Of a stretch of 64,000 bases of DNA, positions 1 to 8,952 are shown piece by piece. Each line of letters starts with the position of its first letter. The stretch's first letter is position 1. The position numbers and the translations under genes are program-made. Source of the DNA: Hyunsoonleella ulvae. GTDB taxonomy: Bacteria > Bacteroidota > Bacteroidia > Flavobacteriales > Flavobacteriaceae. A model generated the notes under the pieces. It searched no databases and was not told where the DNA came from. It saw only the letters and a program-made list of their open reading frames with translations. The stretch spans positions 434,001 through 498,000 of the forward strand of contig NZ_JAEPJQ010000001.1 of assembly GCF_016827605.1 (NCBI RefSeq), given 5' to 3'.

Positions 1-340
1 TATGTTGTGACCAACCCGTCCAAATAATTAAACTATCGCCAACTGCAAAGTTTTTAATGATGTCTTCTGAAATATGTTCAACACCAATCAATCCTTTAGA
101 ACCTACCTCACGAGCATCTACCACCCATGCATTGCCTACAAAATCTGAAACTGGCATTTCATCGATGGTTTGATTACTTACATTAAAATGAAAAGGTGCA
201 TCCATGTGCGTACCCACATGCGAATAAAAAGTGAGCGTGCTAGCGTTCCAGCCATCTTTATCTTTAGTTTTTGCTATTTCTTTTGAAAAACCATTGACAC
301 CATTGTGATACGGCATTGTAAGATCAATAACACGACTCAT
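1..340 (-). CDS. Cyclase-family metal-dependent hydrolase, 3' part cut by window edge
   Basis: Reads on the minus strand from an ATG at 338-340 and runs off the left edge, so only the first 113 residues are visible. The peptide contains SHVGTHMDAPFHF at about residues 44-56, the HxGTHxDxPxH metal-binding signature of the cyclase/kynurenine formamidase family (PF04199). Members hydrolyse amide or lactone bonds of small molecules using bound metal. It lies 11 bases downstream of the dehydrogenase at 352-1398 and is co-oriented with it and with the GntR gene, so all three are probably one transcript. The substrate cannot be told from this fragment; kynurenine formamidase is only one possibility. 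Confidence 0.8.
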   Translation of the reverse strand, partial: MSRVIDLTMPYHNGVNGFSKEIAKTKDKDGWNASTLTFYSHVGTHMDAPFHFNVSNQTIDEMPVSDFVGNAWVVDAREVGSKGLIGVEHISEDIIKNFAVGDSLIIWTGWSQH

Positions 341-351
341 TTTTTTCAATC

Positions 352-1398
352 TTATAAGTTAGCTATTACGGCATCAGCCACATCAGAAGTACTGGCACTA
401 CCCCCTAAATCTACGGTTAAAACACCTTGAGTTGTAGATTTATCTATGGCTTCCATAATGTTATTTGCTGCTTCTGTTTCTCCTAAATGTTCTAGCATTA
501 ATGCAGCCGACCATATTTGCCCATAAGGGTTAGCTATATTTTGTCCTGCAATATCTGGAGCAGACCCATGGATTGGCTCAAACATTGAAGGAAACTCTTT
601 TTCTGGATTGATGTTTCCACTACCGCCTAAACCAAGACTCCCCATAATGGCACCGCCTAAATCACTTAAAATATCTCCAAATAGATTGGTGGTTAATACC
701 ACATCAAATTGCTCTGGTTTCAACACAAACATTGCTGTAGAATTATCTATATACATTTGTTGGTGCTCTACATCTGGGTACTGTTCTGCAACCTCGCCTA
801 TTACTCTATCCCAGTAGGATAAGCTGTTAATTAAGGTGTTAGATTTTGTAATGTGCGTTACCTTATTTCTTCTTGTTCTTGCTAATTTAAATGCATAGTG
901 CGCCACACGCTCAATACCTTTTCTAGTAAAAACACTGGTATCTATACCCATACCATTTTCAAAATCTGGTAGATATTGCCCTCCCATCTGCACAAACTCT
1001 CCTTCGTTGTTCTCTCTTACAATTACAAAATCGATATGTTTTTCAGAACGTATAGGTCTAGTAACACCTGGATAGGTACGAACAGGTCTGTGGTTTACAT
1101 ATTGATTAAAATGCGTACGCACCTTAAACGTGTAATCTTTTGCCGGAAGTGTATCGTCTACCGCTGGAAGCCCAACAGAGCCAAAATATACCGCATCAAA
1201 TGCTCTAAGTGTATCTATCCCATCATCTGGTAAAAACTTATTGTGTTTTTGATAATAACCAGCACCCCAATTAAATTCTTCGGTATCAATTGAAAAGTTA
1301 TGCTTCTCAGCAACTGCCTTAATTACTCTTAATCCTTCAGGTACAATTTCGTTTCCGATACCATCTCCTGGTACAACTGCAATTTTGTAATTACTCAC
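352..1398 (-). CDS. Isocitrate/isopropylmalate dehydrogenase family (tartrate or D-malate dehydrogenase-like)
   Basis: 348 residues, the usual size for NAD-dependent beta-decarboxylating hydroxyacid dehydrogenases. Visible family marks are PGDGIG near the N-terminus (residues 10-15), the substrate-loop motif RENNEGEF at 128-135, and FEPIHGSAPDIAGQ towards the C-terminus, where the nucleotide binds. These enzymes oxidise a 2-hydroxyacid such as 3-isopropylmalate, D-malate or tartrate and lose CO2. No other leucine-pathway gene is nearby. The neighbours are a GntR regulator overlapping by 8 bases upstream and a cyclase-family hydrolase downstream. That context favours a catabolic tartrate/malate-like role over LeuB, but the substrate is inferred. 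Confidence 0.8.
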   Translation of the reverse strand: MSNYKIAVVPGDGIGNEIVPEGLRVIKAVAEKHNFSIDTEEFNWGAGYYQKHNKFLPDDGIDTLRAFDAVYFGSVGLPAVDDTLPAKDYTFKVRTHFNQYVNHRPVRTYPGVTRPIRSEKHIDFVIVRENNEGEFVQMGGQYLPDFENGMGIDTSVFTRKGIERVAHYAFKLARTRRNKVTHITKSNTLINSLSYWDRVIGEVAEQYPDVEHQQMYIDNSTAMFVLKPEQFDVVLTTNLFGDILSDLGGAIMGSLGLGGSGNINPEKEFPSMFEPIHGSAPDIAGQNIANPYGQIWSAALMLEHLGETEAANNIMEAIDKSTTQGVLTVDLGGSASTSDVADAVIANL

Positions 1399-2035
1399 TT
1401 TTTTGAATTTTATGTTGATTTATTAATAATTCTTTTGATTGGTTAATGTGTAACCTTGCTAATGTTTCCGCTTTATCGCCATCTCCATCTTCTATCGCTT
1501 TAATGATATCAAAATGTTCCTCTAAGGTTTCTTCAGGTGTTCTTACCAAACCATGCCCTACTACTTTATCATGTATGTTACTAAAAAAGTAGATGTTATC
1601 CAATGGTGCGTTTTCGGTAAGTTGTATTAATAGTGAATGGAAATGCTCATCAGCCTCTGCATACGCCTGTTCATCTATTGTTTTCTGATTTACAAATGGC
1701 GAAAAACACGCTTTTAACTGTTCTACTATAGCCTTGTCCCTTTTATTAGCTAAGAGTCTAGCTGCCATGCCTTCTAAGGCTTCTCTACATACATATATAT
1801 CTATAATTTCTTTGTAATCCAATACACGTAGATACATCCCTCTGCGTGGAATACTCTCCACAAGGTATTCGTTTTCTAATGCTAAAAGTGCTTTCATTAA
1901 AGGGGTTCTACTCACACCTAACTCCTCAGCAATTTTTTCTTGGACTATTTTCTCGCCTTGCTTTAATTCGCCACTGCGAATCATTTCTTTGAGACGATTG
2001 TATATGGGTTGACTTAAGTCGGTATACTCTATCAT
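1391..2035 (-). CDS. GntR-family regulator with FCD effector domain
   Basis: 214 residues. The N-terminal winged helix (about 5-75) has the GntR pattern, including LKQGEKIVQEKIAEELGVSR followed by a TPLMKAL recognition-helix segment. The C-terminal helical half (about 85-205) holds scattered Asp/His residues typical of FadR-type FCD domains, which bind small carboxylate effectors through a metal. Its 3' end overlaps the dehydrogenase gene by 8 bases, so it is probably the first gene of a three-gene catabolic operon. A perfect palindrome begins 6 bases upstream of its ATG and a second dyad lies beyond, so autoregulation is the simplest reading. The effector is unknown. Confidence 0.85.
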   Translation of the reverse strand: MIEYTDLSQPIYNRLKEMIRSGELKQGEKIVQEKIAEELGVSRTPLMKALLALENEYLVESIPRRGMYLRVLDYKEIIDIYVCREALEGMAARLLANKRDKAIVEQLKACFSPFVNQKTIDEQAYAEADEHFHSLLIQLTENAPLDNIYFFSNIHDKVVGHGLVRTPEETLEEHFDIIKAIEDGDGDKAETLARLHINQSKELLINQHKIQKSE

Positions 2036-2040
2036 AAATC

Positions 2041-2072
2041 ACTTTTGTATTTTGTATACAAAATACAAAAGT
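2041..2072. promoter_or_regulatory. Perfect 32-bp palindromic operator, probably for the GntR regulator
   Basis: All 16 base pairs of the dyad match; the centre is GTATAC at 2054-2059 inside TTGTATACAA. GT-N-AC-type cores of this kind are known for GntR/FCD operators. On the minus strand the distal arm contains TACTTTTG (2066-2073), which fits the Bacteroidota -7 box, so a bound repressor would cover the promoter or transcript start. Confidence 0.75.
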
Positions 2073-2075
2073 ACA

Positions 2076-2120
2076 ATAATTTAATCAAAACACACTTGTA
2101 TGTGCCTTTGATTAAATTAT
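2076..2120. repeat. Interrupted 14-bp inverted repeat next to the operator
   Basis: Arms at 2076-2089 and 2107-2120 are exact reverse complements (core TTTAATCAAA / TTTGATTAAA), with an inner CACA/TGTG pair. It lies between the stop of the giant surface-protein gene (2170) and the GntR operator. It may be a terminator for the upstream gene, though no T-run is seen, or a second regulator site. Confidence 0.5.
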
Positions 2121-2169
2121 AGATGAAGAAGTTATGCTTTATATAGCTACGACTTACTTTGGGTTAAAG

Positions 2170-5100
2170 CTATTCCAAAATTATTTTCTTAGTTATAATA
2201 CCTTTTGTAGTTTCAACTTTTAAAATATAAATTCCTGAGCTTCCTTCAAAAGGTAAAAAGAACGCATTAGAGTTTACATTTGTATTTAGGACGGATTGCC
2301 CTGTTATGTTGATAATTTCGGCGTTTAATACCATTGCATCTGATATGACATTGACTTCAAGACGTGATTTCTCTTTATCAAAATACGCTTCAAATGTATC
2401 TGATTCTGAGCTAAGCTCGTCTGTACTTAATTGATTGGCCTGTGAGCTTAACATCACTGTAAATCTTTCATGGTAAGTGTTAGGTTCTAGAAATATTTCA
2501 AAAGGTGTACTTGTGATATCAAATATTTCATTGGTGCTTAAATCTTTAATAAATACTGAGACATCTGCGTTCTCAATAACTTCGGTACTAATTTTAGCAA
2601 GCCCAGCTGTACTTACTTTTACACCTAAATTAAACTCTTGATTGTTTTCAAATGATTTTACACCTTGAATAACTAGTTTTTTATCCTCTAGCATCCAATA
2701 CATATCCTCTTTTGCGATATCAATCATAAAAGCATCATAGCCCACATCAAAATGTTGTGATGCATTATTATCTGCACCCAATACAATTTGGCGTAAATAA
2801 CCCTCTGGGGATGCATACACTATTTTTAATAGCGGTTTTTCTTCTACCTGATTGGCAGACTTACTTGATGCTCCTTTGGTAAATAGGGAGGTACTTCCAT
2901 CTTCTGTAGCAAAAATACGCTGGCTATTTTTAAATATAACATCGCCCCCATCAACCGTTAGGATTGGTGTGCCATTACCATTATCAAACCCATCCAGAGC
3001 TGTAGTTACAAAAAAGCCTTGATTTACTGGTATATATTGCCCCGGAACCTTAGTTCCTGTGGCTGGACTTCCTCCATTTGATGTGGTGTTAATTCTTGTA
3101 TCGTTTGATATAGCCGCTGCCCCTCCCGTTAAATTTCGGGTGGCATATCCTCCTACATACTCTCCCAAATTATGGGAATTCTGTTCTCCAAAATGGTCCC
3201 AGAAATACAGAGCTCCGTTAAATATTGTACCTGTGGTATTATTTCCTCCGTCTGCTACGCTCAAATTATCCAAAATAAACTCTGTTGCATCTATTGCTGA
3301 TGGGTAAGGGTTTCCTATTAATCGATCTACTTGTCCTAAAGAATTATCTAATTCTAGCGTAATATCGCCATTGTTTGGCAAACCTTGAAAAACATAATTT
3401 TGCTGTATATTAAGAGGTGCTGCGCCTGCTGGCCCTTTCATGGTGTAACCTTCTCCGGGAAGTAACGCAGTGGTTTCCTCAATTTTTTGCCAAGAATCAT
3501 AGTCATCTGCAGGCCCATAAAACTTATATAGCCAAAAGGTACTTATGGTTTTTGCAAAACCAGGTGGCGGTATAGAACCACTACCATCAGGAGAAGCACT
3601 GTATAAAAGTGATTGGTAAATCGCAGAGTTTGAGCCATCATTTAATACGCCAGCAATAGTATAATTTGAATTTGTAGCGGAAACACCTGTACCTCTTGTA
3701 GCTGTGTTACCAGTAATAGGCCCTACTGAAGAACACCAATAGTTATAGTTATATCCGTTTGCTATACCTTGTTGGTCGCGCTCTATATATCCGCCACTAT
3801 CGGCATCTACAATACTACCTTCATCTTGTATTAATTGAGACTCTCCAACTAGATCGATTACTCCGTCGAGCTCTAGATAGTGGGAAATACGCAGTTCTTG
3901 CCCTGAGTTTGTCTCATCTTGAGGATCTACAGGATCTGCAACTGTTAGCGTTCCTGTTGTTTGAATTAAACTTAATACAGAGATATCCCTATCTCCTGAA
4001 GTTATATCATGGCCAATTTCTACAATGTTCCAATCTACAACTGTAGTACCATCCAATCCAACAGAGTTTGGAATGATTTGATCCGCATTATTACTCCAAG
4101 TTGCAGCAGTATCCCAAGCGCCATCATTTGCACTTATATAAGGTGCTGGAATAGTTTGTGCATTTGTTATTTCTTTGTCTTTATCTAAATATTTAAGCCT
4201 TAAAAAGTTTCTTGCATCTGTTAAGCCCTCTGTTGTTGAACCATAAAAAGCATTAAAATCGTAATATGCCCTAAGGTGTGACCATTCCAAGGTATTCATT
4301 TCATTGCTCGCACTAGCCCAAGGAATAATTTTTCCTGAAATAAAATCTGTACCTGCATTATCAAATCGCTCTACTTCTTGATTCATTAAGTATCTAATTT
4401 GATCTGCGCTTAAACCACAATCCCAAACATATACCTCATCTATTTCTCCTAAAAACGGATTGATGATATTGTTCTTGTCAATATACACCACGCCTACAGA
4501 AAACCTGTTAAAGTTTGGAGATGGGTGTATCACATCTTGTTCTGATTTATCTAAAATACCATCAATATAAATGTATACTGTACCACTATCATACACTAAT
4601 GTAAGGTGATGCCATTTCCCATCATTTATTTGCATATTAGAAGTAAACCTTGGCGTTACTGCATCGTCCATCATTACCTCCACCTGTTCGCTATCGTTTA
4701 ATCTTAATTGTAATTTCTCGCCTTTAGCTATAATAGTTCTTGTACCAGAAGTGGTACTGTTCTTTATCCATGTGGAAATGGTAAAATCGTCTACATTTAA
4801 ATTGAGTGCATACTCTCCTACAAGATAATCTCCAGAACCAATACTAACAGCACTATTATTGGTATATTTTGCTGCTCTACCAAAGGTAAAATACTTAGTG
4901 CCATCAAAATCATACCAGGTTTGCAGGTTACCAGAACCATCATCCTTTAGCGGGATAACATCAATAATATCTGCATCATTGAAGGTATCTGCATCGGCTA
5001 CCACCAATACATACTCTTCATCTGTACCCAATGCAAAACTACTAAATGCTCCAGACGGAATACTTACATAAATATTTTCTACATCACTTGTAACCTCTGT

Positions 5101-7038
5101 GGATTCTATAATTTTCCATTGCCTAAGAATTCGCGTAAAAGATGTTGTAATTCCAGAACTAATGGTAACTGTATTTGATCCTGAAGCGGTATATGCCAAA
5201 TCATTACTACCCCAAACCAAAAAGTCCCCATCATTATTAAATTCATTAGTATTTACCGAATTTGTGGTAAAAATTCCGTTTAAACCAATGGTTACTTCGT
5301 TTGTTAGGTTAAGCGTTTTTGATTGTTTTTGATTTAAATCAGAAATAGAGTCTCTACCAATACCAGCCACATGGTAATTGTAACCTGTATTTGCTGAAAT
5401 ATCCCAAACTTCGGTATCAAAAGAATTAATATAGTCCTTTTGAGCTTCAGTAGCATTGCCTAACGTAATACCATATTTAATGGCTAAATAGGATTCAATT
5501 TTCTGACGGTCTGCATCCGTAACACGCTCGGCAAAAGTGAATATTTCGGCAACACGACCATTTAAACTACCTTGAACATCAAAGTTTCTTCCTATCCAAT
5601 ATTCTGTTCCTAAAGTTGGTGGTCCTGGAGTACCTACATTTGCAAAGGCTATATCGTTTACTGATGTTGTGGTTAACACTTGGGAATTATATAAAATATC
5701 TTGTCCTGTTGGAGAGCTTGCTGCATTATTCCTTACGTTAATTATACCTGCGGTGGAATAGGTTGAATTTAACTCTGCCTCGCCATTAAAACTTCCGCCA
5801 CCATCTACATCTTGGTTATAGGACAATGTTTCTCCTGTAAATTCTGTAGAATAATCTCCAAAACCTACTCCTGTAATATCTCCTGCGTTTCCTGATGAAA
5901 CCCCTGCAAAAATTGTACTTCTGCTTGAAGCATTGTTCATGGTTGCATCTGGAATCATGACTATAAATATATCCTGACTGTAAAACCCATTGGTGGTATT
6001 GTATAGATATTGTTCTGTACTCCCACCATCATTCTCAAATTGAATAACTGGGTTAAAATTAATATTGTCTGCTGCAGTGTCTAAATATGTGGGTTGGTTC
6101 GCTCCTGTGGGCTGTATCGCATCTTGACCATTGGTACCCAAATCTCGCCATTCTGAAACCTTTGAAGCCGATTCTACTATACCTCTTGTCGCTTTAAGCC
6201 AAAGCCTAAAGTCTGCCGTAATACCTCCTGGCCCTGGAATGTTTTCATTAAACATTTCGGCTTCTGCCACAAAAGTAAATGTTGTATTGTCAGTATTTGC
6301 AATACTTATGGTGGTAGATTGTATACCCGTACCTCCAACAGGAGCTGTAAATGTAACATCAAATACAATAAAATAAAATGGATCAAGTCCTGTATATGGA
6401 ATGGGATATGGTGATGATATTGTAAAATCTGTATTAGAACTTGTAATTGAAGTTATGTCTAATCCACAGCTCCCTATGTTAGACACCAAATATCTCCTTG
6501 TTACGGTGTTATCTTCATCTACTATACCAAAGTATGTCCCATTGGTATCAGAGGTTGTTGTATCTCCATGTAAAATATCAGCATAAGGATCTCCTCCTAA
6601 AATATAAATTTCTGGTGCAGAATTAACCTCAACGGTAAATGTAAAATCTGCTTGATCTTTTATCTCTATTGTTACTAGTGTACTTGTAGTAACACAGGTG
6701 GTATTTATATTCTCTATTTCAAAATCTAAATATTTTCTCCAGTTCCTACATCCTGATGAACGTATATTTCTACTGGGGTTATTGGGAGTTATATCAAAAT
6801 CTGTTGTATTAGAAATATCAACGTCTTGCACCTTAAGTTTAGTACAACCACCTGAAGTATTGGTTATTCTAAAATCAATGGTGTTACCTGCATTTATAGT
6901 GACTGTAGAACCTTGGGTTACAATAGCCCCTCCAAGAATTTCTACTTGAGGTGTTTGACTATTGGCAAAAAAGATTCCAAATAAAAACAAGCAAATTGTT
7001 TTTATTATGGTAGAGTTTAGGGTATTAACTTTTTTCAT
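2170..7038 (-). CDS. Giant secreted LamG-domain surface protein with T9SS type A sorting domain
   Basis: About 1622 residues from the ATG at 7036-7038. The frame stays open to 7089, but MKKVNTLNSTIIK plus a hydrophobic stretch ending FFANSQT is a normal signal peptide, and a TAAATTTG -7-like box (7087-7094, minus strand) overlaps the longer start. Counting from 7089, order is: two choice-of-anchor-D/Ig-like modules (about 45-280), a lectin-like region starting ADFRLWLKA (about 290-540), a concanavalin/LamG domain with GKWHHLTLVYDSG (about 745-900), long beta-rich repeats, and a C-terminal segment ending GIYILKVETTKG then KKIILE, the type IX sorting signal. Probably exported and cell-surface bound, binding glycans or acting as an adhesin. 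The ligand is unknown. Confidence 0.85.
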   Translation of the reverse strand: MKKVNTLNSTIIKTICLFLFGIFFANSQTPQVEILGGAIVTQGSTVTINAGNTIDFRITNTSGGCTKLKVQDVDISNTTDFDITPNNPSRNIRSSGCRNWRKYLDFEIENINTTCVTTSTLVTIEIKDQADFTFTVEVNSAPEIYILGGDPYADILHGDTTTSDTNGTYFGIVDEDNTVTRRYLVSNIGSCGLDITSITSSNTDFTISSPYPIPYTGLDPFYFIVFDVTFTAPVGGTGIQSTTISIANTDNTTFTFVAEAEMFNENIPGPGGITADFRLWLKATRGIVESASKVSEWRDLGTNGQDAIQPTGANQPTYLDTAADNINFNPVIQFENDGGSTEQYLYNTTNGFYSQDIFIVMIPDATMNNASSRSTIFAGVSSGNAGDITGVGFGDYSTEFTGETLSYNQDVDGGGSFNGEAELNSTYSTAGIINVRNNAASSPTGQDILYNSQVLTTTSVNDIAFANVGTPGPPTLGTEYWIGRNFDVQGSLNGRVAEIFTFAERVTDADRQKIESYLAIKYGITLGNATEAQKDYINSFDTEVWDISANTGYNYHVAGIGRDSISDLNQKQSKTLNLTNEVTIGLNGIFTTNSVNTNEFNNDGDFLVWGSNDLAYTASGSNTVTISSGITTSFTRILRQWKIIESTEVTSDVENIYVSIPSGAFSSFALGTDEEYVLVVADADTFNDADIIDVIPLKDDGSGNLQTWYDFDGTKYFTFGRAAKYTNNSAVSIGSGDYLVGEYALNLNVDDFTISTWIKNSTTSGTRTIIAKGEKLQLRLNDSEQVEVMMDDAVTPRFTSNMQINDGKWHHLTLVYDSGTVYIYIDGILDKSEQDVIHPSPNFNRFSVGVVYIDKNNIINPFLGEIDEVYVWDCGLSADQIRYLMNQEVERFDNAGTDFISGKIIPWASASNEMNTLEWSHLRAYYDFNAFYGSTTEGLTDARNFLRLKYLDKDKEITNAQTIPAPYISANDGAWDTAATWSNNADQIIPNSVGLDGTTVVDWNIVEIGHDITSGDRDISVLSLIQTTGTLTVADPVDPQDETNSGQELRISHYLELDGVIDLVGESQLIQDEGSIVDADSGGYIERDQQGIANGYNYNYWCSSVGPITGNTATRGTGVSATNSNYTIAGVLNDGSNSAIYQSLLYSASPDGSGSIPPPGFAKTISTFWLYKFYGPADDYDSWQKIEETTALLPGEGYTMKGPAGAAPLNIQQNYVFQGLPNNGDITLELDNSLGQVDRLIGNPYPSAIDATEFILDNLSVADGGNNTTGTIFNGALYFWDHFGEQNSHNLGEYVGGYATRNLTGGAAAISNDTRINTTSNGGSPATGTKVPGQYIPVNQGFFVTTALDGFDNGNGTPILTVDGGDVIFKNSQRIFATEDGSTSLFTKGASSKSANQVEEKPLLKIVYASPEGYLRQIVLGADNNASQHFDVGYDAFMIDIAKEDMYWMLEDKKLVIQGVKSFENNQEFNLGVKVSTAGLAKISTEVIENADVSVFIKDLSTNEIFDITSTPFEIFLEPNTYHERFTVMLSSQANQLSTDELSSESDTFEAYFDKEKSRLEVNVISDAMVLNAEIINITGQSVLNTNVNSNAFFLPFEGSSGIYILKVETTKGIITKKIILE

Positions 7039-7334
7039 AATTAAGGATTCAAAAACATGAATTCTCAATTTTTCATCGATAAAAAGCAAATTTACTCGGT
7101 AAAAGTATGTAATTTTTCTTATACATGCAAGAAAAAGTTAATCATTGTAGTTTATATTTAAATATCATATGAGTATCTATTTTCATTGATTATTAAAAAT
7201 GATTGATTTGTAACTTGTTTAAAACAATTATCTAGGCATGTAACTTTAATTAAAACCTTTACCAATCACGCTTCCGCGACTAATATAAATGAAGAGAGGT
7301 TTTAAGGTAACTAAAGAAAAGTTTTTATTAGCAG

Positions 7335-7724
7335 CTAAAAAGCATAACTCATACTCAACCCAGAGAATTTATACTTATTGTTAAACCCCACAGCTCCTTG
7401 TGAGAGGTAGAACTTAGCTTTTTTATTATGATGGCTTGCAGATAAAAAAAGAGGTATACTCGCAAATGTAACCGCTCCTCCAACGTAATTTAACCATTCT
7501 GAGTTGTTATTATTCCCAACATCTACGCTATTAGACAAGGTATTTAACAAAACACTTGTGCTACCTACCCCTAGGGCAATCCATGCTATTGTTTTATTGA
7601 TTTTTTTCTTCTTGATATGAAAATCGTACAGTTCTTGGGGTGTTTTTTGTGTTGAAGGCTCTAAAGCCTGGGATGTACTTAGGTTATAGGACAGGAAAAA
7701 AACAAATATAACAAGCAGTTTCAT
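7335..7724 (-). CDS. Small exported or membrane protein of unknown function
   Basis: 129 residues if started at the ATG 7722-7724 (MKLLVIFVFFLSYNLSTSQA); the ATG at 7728-7730 adds two residues. The frame stays open to 7820, but that extension enters a repeated terminator-like sequence, so it is rejected. The start encodes a signal peptide, followed by KKKKINKTIAW, a hydrophobic segment (IALGVGSTSVLLNTLS) and another (VGGAVTFASIPLFLSAS), then a short beta-like tail GFNNKYKFSGLSMSYAF. It resembles small flavobacterial envelope proteins, but I do not recognise a named family. It is followed, after 300 bases, by the giant surface protein on the same strand. Confidence 0.6.
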   Translation of the reverse strand: MKLLVIFVFFLSYNLSTSQALEPSTQKTPQELYDFHIKKKKINKTIAWIALGVGSTSVLLNTLSNSVDVGNNNNSEWLNYVGGAVTFASIPLFLSASHHNKKAKFYLSQGAVGFNNKYKFSGLSMSYAF

Positions 7725-7799
7725 AATCATTGATTTAAAGCAAGTTATATTGTGTAGATGGGATTGTTCTATCTCTTTAAAAGTAAAGAAAACCATCCA

Positions 7800-7849
7800 T
7801 AAAACAAAAAAGCATCCCAATTTTCTGTAAAGAAAAAAGGAAAGCTTTC
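7800..7849 (-). repeat. Left copy of a 50-bp direct repeat (terminator-like)
   Basis: Matches 10168-10217 at 48 of 50 positions; the only differences are GT versus AA near the middle. Read on the minus strand it begins GAAAGCTTTCC and ends GGGATGCTTTTTTG. The two halves pair with one mismatch, so it can act as an intrinsic terminator. The tract CAAGTTATATT also occurs near both copies (7741 and 10125), suggesting a longer decayed duplication. Confidence 0.8.
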
Positions 7850-7852
7850 TTA

Positions 7853-8069
7853 TTATTTCTCATTTATTTGGTTGATAACATTAGCCTTTTGCAATTCCTG
7901 TAAACTTTTTTCATTGATAACCTTTTCAAGCTCATTAATATATTGACACAACATCTATGTAATTTTTACCCCCAATCTAACTCAAAATAGTCGGATATGT
8001 AATCTTATCATCTTCTGCCAATAAAAATGCTTTACTTAAAACTAGAGACAATCCCCTGTCGCCTTCAAA
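7853..8069 (-). pseudogene. Decayed 3' fragment of an unidentified gene
   Basis: On the minus strand, 8069-7977 encodes an open peptide containing RGLSLVLSKAFLLAEDDKIT, then a TAG (7977-7979), then IGGKNYIDVVSIY before a stop. One frame over, 7954-7853 continues as MLCQYINELEKVINE and ends QKANVINQINEK. The two frames join sensibly (DVVSIY and QYINELEK share the same bases), so this looks like one protein C-terminus carrying a nonsense codon and a frameshift. I do not recognise the family. It lies inside the repeat-bounded segment, just before the left direct repeat. Confidence 0.5.
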
Positions 8070-8100
8070 TCACAAGAATATATTTTCCAGTTATTAGGCA

Positions 8101-8952
8101 CTAGGTTACTTGGGATTTTATACCTGCCAATAGGTATGTCATTATATTTTGTACTTCGGCGATACTCATATTTAGCTGTTGGGCAATAGTAATTTCTGGT
8201 TGCTCAGCTTTTGGCTTTTCTTCTATACTTCGTTCTATAATGCCAACAATTATGTGTTTTAATGCTTTATTAGTATTCAAAATTGGCCTCATTTTTTTAC
8301 CTATGATATGAGCGGCAGCTGTTTGCATTTTAAAATCATCATCGTCAAATATTTCTAAATGATTTTCATAGGCTTCTGTTTCATACAAATCCCAGGCATT
8401 TTTCAACAACACTGCGATATCTTCTAAATCTTTTTGACGTCGATATGGTTTATCGCTCCAAGACACTAATTTTAAAATAAAAATACCTTCTATGGGTGTT
8501 ACCGGAATATTAAGACCTACTTCTGGTACCTCTACAAACTCTATGTGCTCTCCTACTTCCTTAAAGCCTAGAACGGATAAGGTCAATTCCCTTTCGTTAA
8601 AATTTACGGTATAGTCCTGTTCAATCTCCCCATAAGGCATTAAATCCAATATGGTATCGGTTTTATCAAAAATTAAACGATATGGTTCTTTTACTGTTCT
8701 AAAACCTACTTTGCACAACGCTTTAAAAAGGGCGTTGTAAGCATCAAAATCTGGAACCATAACTGCAAAATCTACATCAGCAGTACTTCGATTTGGTTGA
8801 ATACCTTCTTTATATAAATGAACGTCTCTAGCATTTGCCCCAATTAAATAGTATTCTATACCGAACCTAGAAAACATAGTTTCTAAAATCCCATATACCT
8901 TACCATGATCTGCAAAGGAATAGTCTTTATAGGTAGGGTTCGATATACTCAT
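8101..8952 (-). CDS. AbiEii-like nucleotidyltransferase (candidate type IV toxin)
   Basis: 283 residues. The N-terminal half has the nucleotidyltransferase pattern: YYLIGANARDVHLY (about 34-47) resembles the G-rich helix, and TADVDFAVMVPD (about 57-68) supplies the DxD metal pair, with a further acidic position in TDTILDLMPYGE. Towards the middle, KLVSWSDKPYRRQKDLEDIA matches the K-x-x-R-x-K-D-x-x-D segment common in AbiEii/AbiGii-type and related transferases. In studied AbiE systems this partner is a GTP-binding toxin that arrests growth. The gene overlaps the regulator upstream by 26 bases, so expression is coupled. Function in phage defence is inferred. Confidence 0.7.
   Translation of the reverse strand: MSISNPTYKDYSFADHGKVYGILETMFSRFGIEYYLIGANARDVHLYKEGIQPNRSTADVDFAVMVPDFDAYNALFKALCKVGFRTVKEPYRLIFDKTDTILDLMPYGEIEQDYTVNFNERELTLSVLGFKEVGEHIEFVEVPEVGLNIPVTPIEGIFILKLVSWSDKPYRRQKDLEDIAVLLKNAWDLYETEAYENHLEIFDDDDFKMQTAAAHIIGKKMRPILNTNKALKHIIVGIIERSIEEKPKAEQPEITIAQQLNMSIAEVQNIMTYLLAGIKSQVT

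Noticed and set aside
352-1398. leuB (3-isopropylmalate dehydrogenase of leucine synthesis)
   Set aside because: No other leucine genes are near, and the GntR/cyclase context points to a catabolic enzyme.
3059-4046. Plus-strand frames inside the surface-protein gene
   Set aside because: Antisense shadows of a repetitive coding region; no start signals or conserved motifs.
2170-7089. Start of the giant surface protein at 7089
   Set aside because: The extra 17 residues precede a normal signal peptide and overlap a promoter -7 box; the ATG at 7038 is used instead.
7725-7820. N-terminal extension of the 7335 protein
   Set aside because: It reads into the left direct repeat and precedes a good signal peptide, so it is not coding.
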